A DNA stretch of 43,573 nucleotides from Candidatus Cloacimonadota bacterium (GTDB lineage Bacteria > Cloacimonadota > Cloacimonadia > Cloacimonadales > JAJBBL01), in NCBI GenBank assembly GCA_019429305.1, contig JAHYIR010000002.1, positions 1 to 43,573 of the forward strand, in the 5' to 3' direction. Numbering within the stretch: position 1 is the first letter of the stretch; the number at the start of each line of letters is the position of its first letter. Made by a program: the position numbers and the translations under genes. The notes under the pieces are model-generated. The model was not told the DNA's origin. It made no database searches and saw only the letters and a program-made list of their open reading frames with translations. This document shows, piece by piece, positions 18,882-28,485 of the stretch.

Positions 18882-19577
18882 TTGTTATTGAATCCTTTTC
18901 ATCAAAATGAAGAACTTATCTGTAGTTTTGGAGATTGCCAGTTTGATTATGATGAAGTTATTAAACAAAAAGAGATCTATGTGGGAGATACAACAGTCGA
19001 AGTGAAAAAGCTATACTTTGCTGAACAGATACATTCAGACAGTGTTTTTCAGTTAACTGATGATCTAATAATCAATGTTAGCAATACTTCAAATATTATT
19101 CCCCAAGTTGATGCACTAATAACCCATATAAAAGGTATATTCCTCTCTGTTAAGTATGCTGACTGTATTCCTGTTCTGATCTATGATGTCGCTAAAAAAG
19201 TAATTGCTGGCATACATTCCGGAAGAACAGGTACTGAGAAAAACATCACTGGAAAAACCATTCGAAAATTACAGGAAATTTACAAATCAGACCCTTCTGA
19301 TTGTATCGTAGCCTTAGGACCGGCAATTTGTGATTCTCATTATCCGGTCTCAAAAGAGATCTTTGAAGAATTTATAGAAAAAACTGAGGTTTCTCAAGTT
19401 TATCCATTCTTGGACCTTAAGAAAGTAGTTTATAAACAATTGTCTGACTCAGGAATATCTGAAGATAAGATTGTTGATTTTCCTTTCTGCACGTTTGAAG
19501 ATGAAAATTATTACTCTTACCGCAGAGATAGAACATTAAAAAGACAAATATCTTTTATAGGAATAAAAAATGGCTGA
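18882..19577 (+). CDS. YfiH/PgeF family protein (multicopper-oxidase-like fold, purine nucleoside / peptidoglycan-editing family)
   Basis: 231 residues from a TTG with GAGG 7 bases upstream. Motifs: EQIHSDSV (family QxHG), VDALITHIKGIFLSVKYADCIPVLIYD (ADCxPV with the conserved Cys), AGIHSGRTGT (family HAGWRG) and GPAICDSHYPVS. The zinc-binding His/Cys/His set is thus kept. Members act as purine nucleoside phosphorylase/adenosine deaminase (LACC1/YlmD type) and as PgeF, which prevents misincorporation in peptidoglycan precursors. The HSGRTGT variant replaces the usual Trp-Arg pair. It overlaps the next gene by 8 bases, so the two are probably coupled. Confidence 0.85.
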   Translation: MLLNPFHQNEELICSFGDCQFDYDEVIKQKEIYVGDTTVEVKKLYFAEQIHSDSVFQLTDDLIINVSNTSNIIPQVDALITHIKGIFLSVKYADCIPVLIYDVAKKVIAGIHSGRTGTEKNITGKTIRKLQEIYKSDPSDCIVALGPAICDSHYPVSKEIFEEFIEKTEVSQVYPFLDLKKVVYKQLSDSGISEDKIVDFPFCTFEDENYYSYRRDRTLKRQISFIGIKNG

Positions 19578-20931
19578 TAGTTATTATTATAATTCTGACC
19601 GCAGCTTAGTCCTTTCTGTTAAATCTAATGGAATGGAAGCATATTTGACAATTGAAGAGGGCATACCTTTCTATAATGAAGCCGAGCTTTTATCATTGTT
19701 TAAACAAGCAGGAATAGTGACCGGTTTTGTCGAAGCAAGGGAATTATCAAACAAGAAAGAAGAAACAAAACACCATGGTAAACCATTTTTACTGGCTGTA
19801 GGAACTACTCTTTCTCTTCCCAAAGGCAATTTTTCACTTTTTCAAGAAGAACAAATGATCGACAGGGATTTGCTGTTCAGTGATAGATTGCAGTTGATAG
19901 ATCTGGAATACAAAGCAAAAGCCAGAAAGAATAGTCCATTAGCTACCTTTTATGTTACTGATTCGGGACGATCCGGACACGACATATATGATAATCTAAC
20001 ACCATTGCCCAAAGATAAAATTGCCCTCTGTCATCTCTATGCAGGTGAGAATGTACTATATGACGAGGATTCAGGACAATATGTAGCAACTTCAGATGGC
20101 TATGCTTACCTTGATGAAAGCAACAGAATGGCTGTCTGCAATAATATTCAAATAAAAAGTGATGTCTCATTAACGAATCAAGTACCTGCAAACCAAGAGA
20201 ACTTCTCTCTGGCAGTAAATAAAGATTACGAGATCTGGGGTAATCTTCATGTACAAGGTAGTATTAATGGTCCCGGGAGTGTGAAGGTAAAAGGGGATCT
20301 TTTTGTTGATGGGAGAATAGATAATTGCGACTTATATGTGGAAGGAGAGACTCAGTGTCAAGGTAAGATAGTCAATACTTCATTAACCTCACTAAACAAT
20401 ATCAAAGCAATTTCAGCAGTAAATTCGAGAATCAGCAGTGGTAATGAACTCTCTATTCTCACTTATGCAAAACAATGCCTTCTAACAGCAGAAGTTAGTG
20501 TACAGGTGGTTTCTAACGATTCTTTTTGTCAGGATTGCCGTATTTATGCAGGGAAATTGATTAAACTACAAAACTGTTATAAAACTAATGTAGGTCTGTC
20601 AGAATTGATTATCAGCATCGCCCCCTTTACTAAAGAGCTTATCACACTTCTCACTAAACAACTAAAGAGTATGATCAAAAATCCTTTTAATGATAAGGAA
20701 AAGGTTCAAACAACTAAAGATGAATTGTCAGCACTCAAAGAGCATCTCATGAAGCGTTACTCTATTATAGAGTCAGAAGAAAACAAAATTGAAATCATCA
20801 AGACAATTGTTGCTGGTGTTTATGTTCGGATTATAAATTATAATCGTGTATTAGATAATGGTTTTGAGAGTGTTGAATTCTATATTGATAACGAAAAGTT
20901 AGTAACTAAATCCAAGGTGTATATCACATAA
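19570..20931 (+). CDS. DUF342 / FapA-like protein
   Basis: 453 residues. The central region (about 150-340) shows DUF342-type features: YVATSDGYAYLDESNRMAV, then a run of short beta repeats with regular Gly (IWGNLHVQGSINGPGSVKVKGD..VDGRIDNCDLYVEGE), consistent with a right-handed beta-helix of the polymer-forming/FapA kind. The N-terminal ~130 residues contain no motif I recognise. The C-terminal ~100 residues form charged, probably coiled-coil helices (LTKQLKSMIKNPFNDKEK...). No signal peptide or TM, so it is likely cytoplasmic. No flagellar genes are present. It starts inside the end of the YfiH-family gene (8-base overlap) and ends 8 bases from the convergent kdsB. Confidence 0.75.
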   Translation: MADSYYYNSDRSLVLSVKSNGMEAYLTIEEGIPFYNEAELLSLFKQAGIVTGFVEARELSNKKEETKHHGKPFLLAVGTTLSLPKGNFSLFQEEQMIDRDLLFSDRLQLIDLEYKAKARKNSPLATFYVTDSGRSGHDIYDNLTPLPKDKIALCHLYAGENVLYDEDSGQYVATSDGYAYLDESNRMAVCNNIQIKSDVSLTNQVPANQENFSLAVNKDYEIWGNLHVQGSINGPGSVKVKGDLFVDGRIDNCDLYVEGETQCQGKIVNTSLTSLNNIKAISAVNSRISSGNELSILTYAKQCLLTAEVSVQVVSNDSFCQDCRIYAGKLIKLQNCYKTNVGLSELIISIAPFTKELITLLTKQLKSMIKNPFNDKEKVQTTKDELSALKEHLMKRYSIIESEENKIEIIKTIVAGVYVRIINYNRVLDNGFESVEFYIDNEKLVTKSKVYIT

Positions 20932-20939
20932 ATAAATTT

Positions 20940-21680
20940 CTATCTGATACTATCGAACAACAACTCTGCCTTTTCTAAATCTTCTTTTGTATCAATGCCA
21001 AAGCCTTTATAATCGGTATTGACCATCCTGATCTTGAATCCATGTTCCAACCATCGGAGCTGTTCCAATTTCTCTATATGTTCAAGAATTCCTGGCCCTA
21101 AATCGGCTAAAAGATCTAGAATACCCTTACGAAAAGCATAAACGCCGATATGTTTGTAATATGGGCAATCAAGCTCTGATGATTTGTTTCTATTATATGG
21201 TATCAACGAACGTGAGAAGTAGAGAGCATCTTTGTTCAGATCTACTGTTACTTTTACTGAGTTAGGACTTTTAAGGTCGGTGGAATCATCTAAGCGATGC
21301 ATTAAAGAAGCAATTTCAACTTTTTGGTTGTTAAAGACATTGATCAGATTACTTAGTGCTTCTTTGCTAATAAAGGGTTCATCTCCTTGGACATTGACTA
21401 TTATCACTTGATTGAGTTTATCTCTTATCTCCAAAATCCTTTCCGTACCACTTTGGCAATCAGGAGATGTTAACAGAGCAAAACCTCCAAAACCTTCAAC
21501 ACAATCTTTTATTTCGTTGCTATCTGTTAATACCAAAACCTCATGAAACAAACCGGTCTCTTGTACAACTTCGTAAACCCTCTGAATGAGCGGTTTACCA
21601 GCAAGAAGCTGAAGCGGTTTCCCTGGTAATCTTTCTGATGCCATTCTTGCCGGTATGGCAGCAATTGCACCGATAGACAT
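20940..21680 (-). CDS. kdsB: 3-deoxy-manno-octulosonate cytidylyltransferase (CMP-Kdo synthetase)
   Basis: 246 residues, normal length. KdsB activates Kdo with CTP for the inner core of LPS. Visible motifs: IPARMASERLPGKPLQLLAGKPLIQRVYE (nucleotide-binding start), SGTERILE, IIVNVQGDEPFISKEAL, YFSRSLIPYNR, and YKHIGVYAFRKGIL, LEQLRWLEHGF. The ATG is preceded by GGTGGAAAA. Divergent from the aminotransferase gene and 8 bases from the convergent DUF342 gene. No other Kdo genes are in the window. Confidence 0.94.
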   Translation of the reverse strand: MSIGAIAAIPARMASERLPGKPLQLLAGKPLIQRVYEVVQETGLFHEVLVLTDSNEIKDCVEGFGGFALLTSPDCQSGTERILEIRDKLNQVIIVNVQGDEPFISKEALSNLINVFNNQKVEIASLMHRLDDSTDLKSPNSVKVTVDLNKDALYFSRSLIPYNRNKSSELDCPYYKHIGVYAFRKGILDLLADLGPGILEHIEKLEQLRWLEHGFKIRMVNTDYKGFGIDTKEDLEKAELLFDSIR

Positions 21681-21749
21681 TTTTCCACCTTTCGTTTACA
21701 TTTATAATAACAAGAATCGGTCATCCTCTTTTTGACAAGTCATTTTTTG

Positions 21750-21778
21750 TTGACTCACTGACTAAGAGCTTGTTAATT
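21750..21778 (+). promoter_or_regulatory. Candidate promoter of the aminotransferase-deoA unit
   Basis: TTGACT (21750-21755), 17-base spacer, TTAATT (21773-21778), about 50 bases before the chosen ATG. A second TTGACA lies just upstream at 21732-21737. Sequence resemblance only. Confidence 0.35.
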
Positions 21779-21833
21779 GACCAACTAAAAAAAGCGAATA
21801 GTAAATGTAGTGAGTTGTTTCAAAGGAGTAAGC

Positions 21834-23048
21834 ATGGATTTGAAATCATTATATACTAAACAGACAATTACAATGAAATCCTCTATGATCAGAGAATTAG
21901 TAGAAATGACCAAAGGTGTACCCGATCTAATATCTTTTGCCGGAGGTTTTCCCTCTCCTAAAACTTTTCCTAAACACGAATTAGCAGAGTTATTCTACCG
22001 GATAGTACTGGAGGAAGGAGATGATGTGCTGCAATATGGCTCTAGTGGTGGTGATAAAGACATAAAAGAAGCTATTATCAATTTTATTGATCCTAATCTC
22101 AAACCTGAAGAAGTTCATATCTGTAATGGGGCTACTAATGGCATCTTTTATGCCTTACAAACATTTATAGAGCCCGGCGACTGTATAATAACTGAAGTAC
22201 CGAGTTTCTTAGGATCTCTCGTTGTCTTTGAAGCATTAGGTGCCTATATCGTACCGGTATCCATAGATGAGGAGGGTATTGATACTGTCGAGCTTTATTC
22301 TAAGATAACAGAACAGAAAAAAGCCGGTAGGAAGATCAAATTTATCTATTCTATCCCGGATTTTCAGAACCCCAGCGGAATAACAATGAGTCGTAAAAGA
22401 CGAGAGAGTTTAATTCAGATAGCTATTGAGAACAATATCATGATACTGGAAGATGATCCCTATAGCAGATTGAGATTTTCCGGTTCTCCTGAAGAAAATC
22501 TTTTTTCCATAGCGAGAAATCAGTTCCACAATAATAGTGCAGTAATTTACATTGGCTCCTTTTCCAAACTTCTTGGACCCGGCTTAAGAATTGCTTATGT
22601 TGTTACCAATCAAGAAGTCATCAAATTTATGAATTCTTGGTCACAAAAGGTAAATGTAACAACTGATCGTGTAGTGCAAAAAGTAGTAGCTACCTATTTG
22701 AATAATAACCTTCTCCCAGCCCAAATAGAGAAAATTGTTTCTATCTACAAACCACTGTGTGATCAAATGCTGCAATCTCTTAGTCATCATATGCCTGCAT
22801 CAGTCAAATGGACAGAACCTGAAGGGGGGATGTTCGTATGGCTCAATCTACCAGAAGAATATAATAGTAATGATTTGTTTCAAAAAGCTTTGGAAAAGAA
22901 GGTTGCTTTTATTCCGGGATGCAAATTCTTCCCTCAGGGTAGTGAGAAATATAACGGCTTAAGACTCAATTTTACTTATCCGACCATTGATCAAATAAAA
23001 CAAGGGGTTTTGAGATTGTCAGAAGTACTTTCATCCAAACAAGCTTAA
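21834..23048 (+). CDS. Class I PLP-dependent aminotransferase (2-aminoadipate/aromatic-type, LysN-like)
   Basis: 404 residues from the ATG at 21834, which has AAGGAG 5 bases upstream. An upstream in-frame start adds 8 residues but has no such site. Fold I aminotransferase of the MocR/LysN group: SFAGGFPSPKTFP, QYGSSGGDKDIKEAI, SIPDFQNPSGITMS, EDDPYSRLRFSG, and Lys245 in GSFSKLLGPGLRIAYV. Relatives transaminate 2-aminoadipate, kynurenine, leucine or aromatic acids with 2-oxoglutarate; the substrate cannot be read from the sequence. The 20-base gap to deoA suggests co-transcription. Confidence 0.88.
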   Translation: MDLKSLYTKQTITMKSSMIRELVEMTKGVPDLISFAGGFPSPKTFPKHELAELFYRIVLEEGDDVLQYGSSGGDKDIKEAIINFIDPNLKPEEVHICNGATNGIFYALQTFIEPGDCIITEVPSFLGSLVVFEALGAYIVPVSIDEEGIDTVELYSKITEQKKAGRKIKFIYSIPDFQNPSGITMSRKRRESLIQIAIENNIMILEDDPYSRLRFSGSPEENLFSIARNQFHNNSAVIYIGSFSKLLGPGLRIAYVVTNQEVIKFMNSWSQKVNVTTDRVVQKVVATYLNNNLLPAQIEKIVSIYKPLCDQMLQSLSHHMPASVKWTEPEGGMFVWLNLPEEYNSNDLFQKALEKKVAFIPGCKFFPQGSEKYNGLRLNFTYPTIDQIKQGVLRLSEVLSSKQA

Positions 23049-23068
23049 GAAGATAATGAGGTATATAT

Positions 23069-24388
23069 ATGGAAAATCCAGTAGAATTGATAATAAAGAA
23101 ACGAAGTAGTGAAAAACTAAGTAAAGAAGAATTAAAAACACTGGTGACAGGATACATTGAAGATAATATACCAGACTATCAGATATCCGCTTTTTTAATG
23201 GCTATCTTTCTTAATGGTATGGATAAAGAAGAGATCCAACATCTTACTGAGATCTATATTAATTCAGGCAAGATAATTGAATTTTCACAAGAATTGGAGA
23301 CTGTTGATAAACATTCAACCGGTGGTGTGGGTGACAAAATCAGTTTAATGTTAGCTCCTATTGTTGCTGCTTGTGGAGCTACTATTCCTATGATCTCAGG
23401 TCGCGGTTTAGGGCATACGGGTGGCACTCTTGATAAATTGGAATCTATTCCTGGATTTAGAACTGATCTCTCTGAAAAAGAATTCCGTAAAGTTATAGAA
23501 CAAGTAGGGTTTTCGATTATCAGCCAATCGAAAGAATTAGTACCTGCTGATAGAAAAATATACGCTTTGCGTGATGTAACCGGAACTATTGAGAGCTTGC
23601 CCCTGATCACAGCGAGTATCATTAGCAAGAAAATTGCTGAAGGAGCTCAAAACCTGGTTATCGATCTGAAAGTTGGAAGCGGAGCATTTATTAAAGATAT
23701 GGATAAAGCTCGTGAATTGGGATTATTGTTAAAAAGTACTGGAGAAAGACTGGGGCAGCAAGTAAACATCGTGTATTCTGACATGAACTCCCCTCTTGGG
23801 TATCATATCGGTAATGCTTTGGAAATAAAGGAAACTATCGAGTATCTTAAGGGAAATAATATTCCGGACATTGATGCTCTAACACGATTCTTAGCAATCA
23901 GAATGCTTTTATTATCCAAGAAAGCAAAGGATGATACTGAAGCAGCAGAGAAGGTTGATAGAGCAATTTCTTCGGGTAAAGCGTTAGAACAATTTGCTCG
24001 TTTTATTGAAGCTCAGGGTGGTAATAGCAAGATCTGTGATGATACTAAACTCCTTCCACAAAGTAAATATTCTCTCAGCATCAGAGCAGAAAAATCGGGC
24101 TGGATAAGATCTATCAACTGTCAGAAAATTGGCTATGCACTCTTGCATATTGGTGCCGGAAGGCAAAAAATTGATTCTAAACTCGATTACTCAGCAGGAG
24201 CTTATCTTACTCCTAAAAGAGGGGATTTTGTTGAATCAAGCCAAGAGATAGGAAAGATCTATTGTAACGATAAAGAGAAAGGTAGTCTTACGGCTAAAAA
24301 GATCTTATCTTCCTACCAGATAAGTGATGCAGAATTACCTAAGTCCGAAAAAGTTGGTGCTGATATTATCTTGAAAATTGATGAATAA
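23069..24388 (+). CDS. deoA: Thymidine (pyrimidine-nucleoside) phosphorylase
   Basis: 439 residues, typical length. The enzyme splits thymidine/deoxyuridine with phosphate for nucleoside salvage. N-terminal helical domain, then the phosphate-binding motif VDKHSTGGVGDKIS and the family signature SGRGLGHTGGTLDKLESIPG, then LPADRKIYALRDVTGTIESLPLI-like sequence around residues 155-180 and a C-terminal domain containing YSAGAYLTPKRGDFV. The N-terminal half is closest to E. coli DeoA, but a broader pyrimidine-nucleoside phosphorylase (Pdp) is possible. No deoxyribose-phosphate aldolase is visible nearby. Confidence 0.92.
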   Translation: MENPVELIIKKRSSEKLSKEELKTLVTGYIEDNIPDYQISAFLMAIFLNGMDKEEIQHLTEIYINSGKIIEFSQELETVDKHSTGGVGDKISLMLAPIVAACGATIPMISGRGLGHTGGTLDKLESIPGFRTDLSEKEFRKVIEQVGFSIISQSKELVPADRKIYALRDVTGTIESLPLITASIISKKIAEGAQNLVIDLKVGSGAFIKDMDKARELGLLLKSTGERLGQQVNIVYSDMNSPLGYHIGNALEIKETIEYLKGNNIPDIDALTRFLAIRMLLLSKKAKDDTEAAEKVDRAISSGKALEQFARFIEAQGGNSKICDDTKLLPQSKYSLSIRAEKSGWIRSINCQKIGYALLHIGAGRQKIDSKLDYSAGAYLTPKRGDFVESSQEIGKIYCNDKEKGSLTAKKILSSYQISDAELPKSEKVGADIILKIDE

Positions 24389-24405
24389 AGTCTTATAAGT
24401 AACCG

Positions 24406-26529
24406 CTATCCTTCAATAAGAGAATCAAGCATAAATTCAGCTGAATCGTGTAAATTACCATAAGGATATTCTTCTATTAGTTGTCTAAAAATTTGAGCTG
24501 CTTCTTCAGATCTTCCCAGTTCTCGTGCAAGGATAAAAGCTTTGGAAAATAGTGCCCGATAATCATCATCATTGTTCTGATAGTTTTCTATTACTTGATC
24601 TAAGAAATCTAGTGCTTCAGTGAAACGACCTCTTAATTGAGATTGCTCTGCTAATGAAAACAACTCATCAGCTGTTAAAGTTATAAATAATCTATCGCGA
24701 TAAAATTGAACATTGTAATCGGAAATGATCTCTTGAACATACTCCTCCCAACGTTCAGTCCTTCTTTCATGAACTAAAATTTCCGACACATCTCTCTGGA
24801 CACGATCTAAGGGATAAACATATAAGGGATTGTGTTCCAGAACAATCAAAAAGAAGTACAAACCATTACTTGTCTGCTCAATTTCGCTCAATACCCCTAA
24901 TTTTGTATTCCATATCGTATTGTAGAGAGTAGTATCTTGTCCAAAAATCGGTAGATTATTATCTCTCTCAACAAATTGTAAAGATCTTATCTCTTGAGGA
25001 TATTTAGAAGCGTTTATCAAATGAATAATTGGCCATTCATCATCTTCCTCAACAGCTTGCAAGACAGTGTTTCTTGAAGCATTTGCTTCACTTTCTGTAT
25101 CGAAGAAAAAGATATTTAATCTGCGGCTTTCTTTGACTGAAAAATCATCTAGATTCTCTTCATAGTACTCTCTCAGATCTTCTTGTGTAGGGTTAGCAAC
25201 ATCAATTACCTTTTGTTGAAATAGATTCTGTAAGATAATATGTCTGCGGAGTTGCTGCACTTCCGGATTTTGGAATACTACATAATCATATCTTGTCCCC
25301 GGTTGTTCAGTCCTTATTGTTTCTCTTTCCGGATCTCCAATGATCAAATCATCATAACCCATTTCGCGGGCTTCATATGCAAATAGATTAACATCAATGA
25401 CATTGTTGATCAGTCTTTCTAATGATTCTGGACTACTCAACTCTTGCCATTCTTCTCGGGGTAAATGACGATGCAGATTGTAGTACTCAAGATTAGAAGT
25501 TAAATCGTTAGACATTATAAACGGGGTAATATTTCTAAAGTGTTCGTATAAATCACCCACTGTAACATTCATCTCAGGGATATCAGCAGTCACAACTCCT
25601 AACTTTAATTCTTCACTGAATGGTGTAAGATTAAACATATTGAGAGAAAAAAGTAAATTGTAATTAACATTAACATTGTATCTGTTCTTCAATTCTGCTA
25701 CTTTTTGGGTCTTAGCATCAATCTCTTTAACCCGTAGTAAACGGTTATTTATTTCTTCTCTGACTTCTTCGAAAGGTTTTAGCTCCCGGGAATTTCGTTC
25801 GAGGACTTTGAAAAAATGGATTCCGGTTTCTGTCTCTAACGGTCCTATCCATTCATTCATAGGAGCATTAAAAATCTCTGAATCTAACTCTTCATCTCTT
25901 CCCAAGCCCGGTATAAAACCATTCCCCATTATATTACTGATTATACCATCATTCCTTATAGAACGTTGATGTGTAGAATATCTGCTTACAATCTCATTAA
26001 AATCTCTTCTACTTTGAAGAGCATCCAAAACATCTACAGACTGAGATATGTCATCTATCATCAAATACTCGATAGTGGCATTTCCAAGCTCAGTGAACCT
26101 CTCTAAATTATTACGATAAAAACTATAAATCTCATCTTCATTGATATCAATGTTGTCCTTTATTTCAATTCTACGGAATATTCCGGCATAATAAGGGTTT
26201 AGAAGATCACGATAAGCTGTGAAAGCTTCCGGATCTCTATCAATACCTAATTGCTGTGCCTTAAGATACAAAATTTTGTTTAATACCGTCGCTTCTAAAA
26301 ACTCTATTTTGCCTTCTCTTGATGAGTATCTCGCTCTAAAAATATTGGGGAGTTTATTAAATTCTTCGTCAAAATCTGCTTTCGTAAAAATCCCGTTATC
26401 ATATTCTGCTAAGATAGTTTCTGGTGGTATTACTCTTGTTTGAGCATCGATTATTGATGAAAAACACAAAACGATGAGGATAATGATAATACTCTCCGGT
26501 CGTTTTTTAATGATACTTATATCAAACAT
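24406..26529 (-). CDS. SurA/PpiD-like parvulin-type peptidyl-prolyl isomerase with C-terminal TPRs
   Basis: 707 residues, longer than SurA (about 430). Hydrophobic N-terminal segment (15-29, signal or anchor), then a SurA-N/trigger-like helical region (35-130) and a parvulin domain (about 130-235). The latter has YLMIDD, IVSRYSTHQRSIRNDG, GNGFIPGLGRDEELDSEIFNAPMNEW and ETETGIHFFKVLE. A second, weaker PPIase-like copy lies between about 450 and 590 (EYYEENLDDFSVKESRRLNIFFFDT...). The last ~85 residues are TPR-like (ALFSKAFILARELGRSEEAAQIFRQL). Probable periplasmic chaperone for outer-membrane or exported proteins; the TPR tail on a parvulin is unusual. AAGGAG precedes the ATG. Confidence 0.82.
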   Translation of the reverse strand: MFDISIIKKRPESIIIILIVLCFSSIIDAQTRVIPPETILAEYDNGIFTKADFDEEFNKLPNIFRARYSSREGKIEFLEATVLNKILYLKAQQLGIDRDPEAFTAYRDLLNPYYAGIFRRIEIKDNIDINEDEIYSFYRNNLERFTELGNATIEYLMIDDISQSVDVLDALQSRRDFNEIVSRYSTHQRSIRNDGIISNIMGNGFIPGLGRDEELDSEIFNAPMNEWIGPLETETGIHFFKVLERNSRELKPFEEVREEINNRLLRVKEIDAKTQKVAELKNRYNVNVNYNLLFSLNMFNLTPFSEELKLGVVTADIPEMNVTVGDLYEHFRNITPFIMSNDLTSNLEYYNLHRHLPREEWQELSSPESLERLINNVIDVNLFAYEAREMGYDDLIIGDPERETIRTEQPGTRYDYVVFQNPEVQQLRRHIILQNLFQQKVIDVANPTQEDLREYYEENLDDFSVKESRRLNIFFFDTESEANASRNTVLQAVEEDDEWPIIHLINASKYPQEIRSLQFVERDNNLPIFGQDTTLYNTIWNTKLGVLSEIEQTSNGLYFFLIVLEHNPLYVYPLDRVQRDVSEILVHERRTERWEEYVQEIISDYNVQFYRDRLFITLTADELFSLAEQSQLRGRFTEALDFLDQVIENYQNNDDDYRALFSKAFILARELGRSEEAAQIFRQLIEEYPYGNLHDSAEFMLDSLIEG

Positions 26530-26634
26530 TAATAATCTCCTTCATCATGTGGTTTTTACTTAGTAACGCATTAAAAACAGAAACATATCGTGTTAGGTTA
26601 ATCATTATTTTGTGAGTATTTGAGAGTAGATCAC

Positions 26635-28395
26635 TTAGAACTCTTTATTGGGAGGTTCTGGTTCGAGGAAGAAAGAGAGTAGTGAATTCCGTTCTGCTTT
26701 TTTGAGTATTTCAATTACATACTTTCTGTTTTCAGGTTTAAACCATTGAACTATCGCCTTTTGCAGCTTTACTTCTCTTCCCTTTGGTATATAGAGCTCA
26801 TTCCCTGTATCGAAATCTCTCCCTGTATAATACATGCAACTGCTTATAGTCATAGGTGTAGGAGTGAACTCTTGCACCTGTTTTAGTTTAAGATTATTTT
26901 CTTTCAAATAAACCGCTAAATCAACAGCTTCTTTTAGAGTAGTTCCGGGATGACCTACCATAATATATGGTGTAAGCTGATGTTTAAAACCATATTGTTC
27001 ACAATAATTGCTGAATAACTTAACATATTCCTGATATGTTGAAAAAGTTTGTTTATTCATTAGTTTAAGAACCTTGTCACTCTTATGTTCAGGAGCAATT
27101 TTCAATCTTCCGCCCGTGTGATACTTAACTAATAGTTCAATGAATTTCATATTCTTTAAAGCAAGATCAGCTCTAATTCCTGAGGATACAAAGACATGAT
27201 TAACTCCATCCACATGCCTGACTTCTTCCAATAACTTCATATAAGATTTATGAGTAGTATCGAGTTTCTCACAAACTTTCGGATAGATACAAGATTTTCT
27301 TGGACACTTTAAATCTCTACACTCCATACCGTACATGTTTGCTGATGGTCCACCAATATCTGAAACTGTACCAAAAAAATAATCCTGTTCTCTTAGCTTG
27401 TCAACTTCATCTACAATGGATGTTATACTGCGAGATTGGATATATTTTCCTTGATGATAGTTCAAAGAGCAAAAATGGCAACCACCAAAACAACCACGAT
27501 GAGAAGTAATAGAATTCTTGATCTGTTCGAATGCTGGGATATGGATGTTCTTATAAATCGGATGTGGTTTTCGTGCAAAAGGTAAAGCATATATTTCATC
27601 AAGCTTACCTGTATCTAACGGAGTTTCAGGTAAGTTATGTTTTAGATATTGCATTCCCGATCTCTGATACAGAGTTTTAAAGCGATTTTGCTGATGAAAC
27701 ATCCTATTCATCTCCCAAAACAAGTCTGGTGTATAGACCTTTTCGTAATCTGGTAATAGTACTGCACTATCAGGTACTTCTGAAACATTAGTAACTGTCC
27801 CAGGCAAGTCCTTTAACTCTTTGATAGATACTCCAGTGGAGAGTTGCATTGCAACTTTCAAAACAGTCTTCTCTGCCATACCATATATCAGTAGATCCGC
27901 TTTACTGTCCAAAAGCACTGAATTTCTTACTTTATCAGACCAGAAATCGTAGTGAGGAATTCTTCGCAAACTTGCCTCTATACCACCTAAGATTACCGGA
28001 ACACCTTTAAATATCTGTTTCAAGCGCTGAGTATAGACGATCGTAGCTCTATCGGGTCTTAACCCTGCTTTGCCTGCTGGTGAGTAAGCATCTTCTGAAC
28101 GAATTTTTCGCTGAGCAGTATAATGGTTAACCATTGAATCTAAATTACCGGCTGTAACACCGAAGAAGAGTTTGGGCTTACCAAGACGAAGAAAATCAGT
28201 ATCTGATTTCCAATTTGGTTGTGGTATTATACCAACCCGAAATCCATTTGCTACTAAAAATCTGCCTATTATTGCAGCTCCAAAGGCAGGATGATCTATA
28301 TAAGCATCGCCTGTCACAATGATTATGTCTAATTCATCCCAACCGAGTTTTAAGCATTCTTCTCTGGTAACCGGTAAATACTTCACTACTTTCAC
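26635..28395 (-). CDS. ygiQ: YgiQ family radical SAM protein
   Basis: 586 residues from a GTG. N-terminal cobalamin-like Rossmann region (GWDELDIIIVTGDAYIDHPAFGAAIIGRFL, GIIPQPNW), GGIEASLRRIPHYDFWSDKVRNS, then the radical SAM cluster Cys302-x3-Cys306-x2-Cys309 in SHRGCFGGCHFC. A Cys-rich segment follows (CRDLKCPRKSCIYPKVCEKL) that could hold an additional cluster. Late motifs: KIAPEHKSDKVLKLMNKQ and FTPTPMTISSCMYYTG. The family (DUF3362/UPF0313) is conserved in anaerobes, but its reaction is not established. Its start lies just beyond the terminator of the cold-shock gene, so it is expressed separately. The GTG has only a weak site (AATAGAG) upstream. Confidence 0.93.
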   Translation of the reverse strand: MKVVKYLPVTREECLKLGWDELDIIIVTGDAYIDHPAFGAAIIGRFLVANGFRVGIIPQPNWKSDTDFLRLGKPKLFFGVTAGNLDSMVNHYTAQRKIRSEDAYSPAGKAGLRPDRATIVYTQRLKQIFKGVPVILGGIEASLRRIPHYDFWSDKVRNSVLLDSKADLLIYGMAEKTVLKVAMQLSTGVSIKELKDLPGTVTNVSEVPDSAVLLPDYEKVYTPDLFWEMNRMFHQQNRFKTLYQRSGMQYLKHNLPETPLDTGKLDEIYALPFARKPHPIYKNIHIPAFEQIKNSITSHRGCFGGCHFCSLNYHQGKYIQSRSITSIVDEVDKLREQDYFFGTVSDIGGPSANMYGMECRDLKCPRKSCIYPKVCEKLDTTHKSYMKLLEEVRHVDGVNHVFVSSGIRADLALKNMKFIELLVKYHTGGRLKIAPEHKSDKVLKLMNKQTFSTYQEYVKLFSNYCEQYGFKHQLTPYIMVGHPGTTLKEAVDLAVYLKENNLKLKQVQEFTPTPMTISSCMYYTGRDFDTGNELYIPKGREVKLQKAIVQWFKPENRKYVIEILKKAERNSLLSFFLEPEPPNKEF

Positions 28396-28430
28396 AACTC
28401 TATTTCCAAAAATGATTTATGAAAAGAAAA

Positions 28431-28457
28431 AGTCATATCCTTAAACAGGATATGACT
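28431..28457 (-). terminator. Rho-independent terminator of the cold-shock gene
   Basis: Perfect 11-bp arms (AGTCATATCCT 28431-28441; AGGATATGACT 28447-28457) with a 5-base loop. On the minus strand it is followed by TTTTCTTTTC, 29 bases after the csp stop codon. Plus-strand reading has only TTAGTTTT, so it serves the minus-strand gene. Confidence 0.88.
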
Positions 28458-28485
28458 TTAGTTTTAAAGGTGAATGGTAATACTA

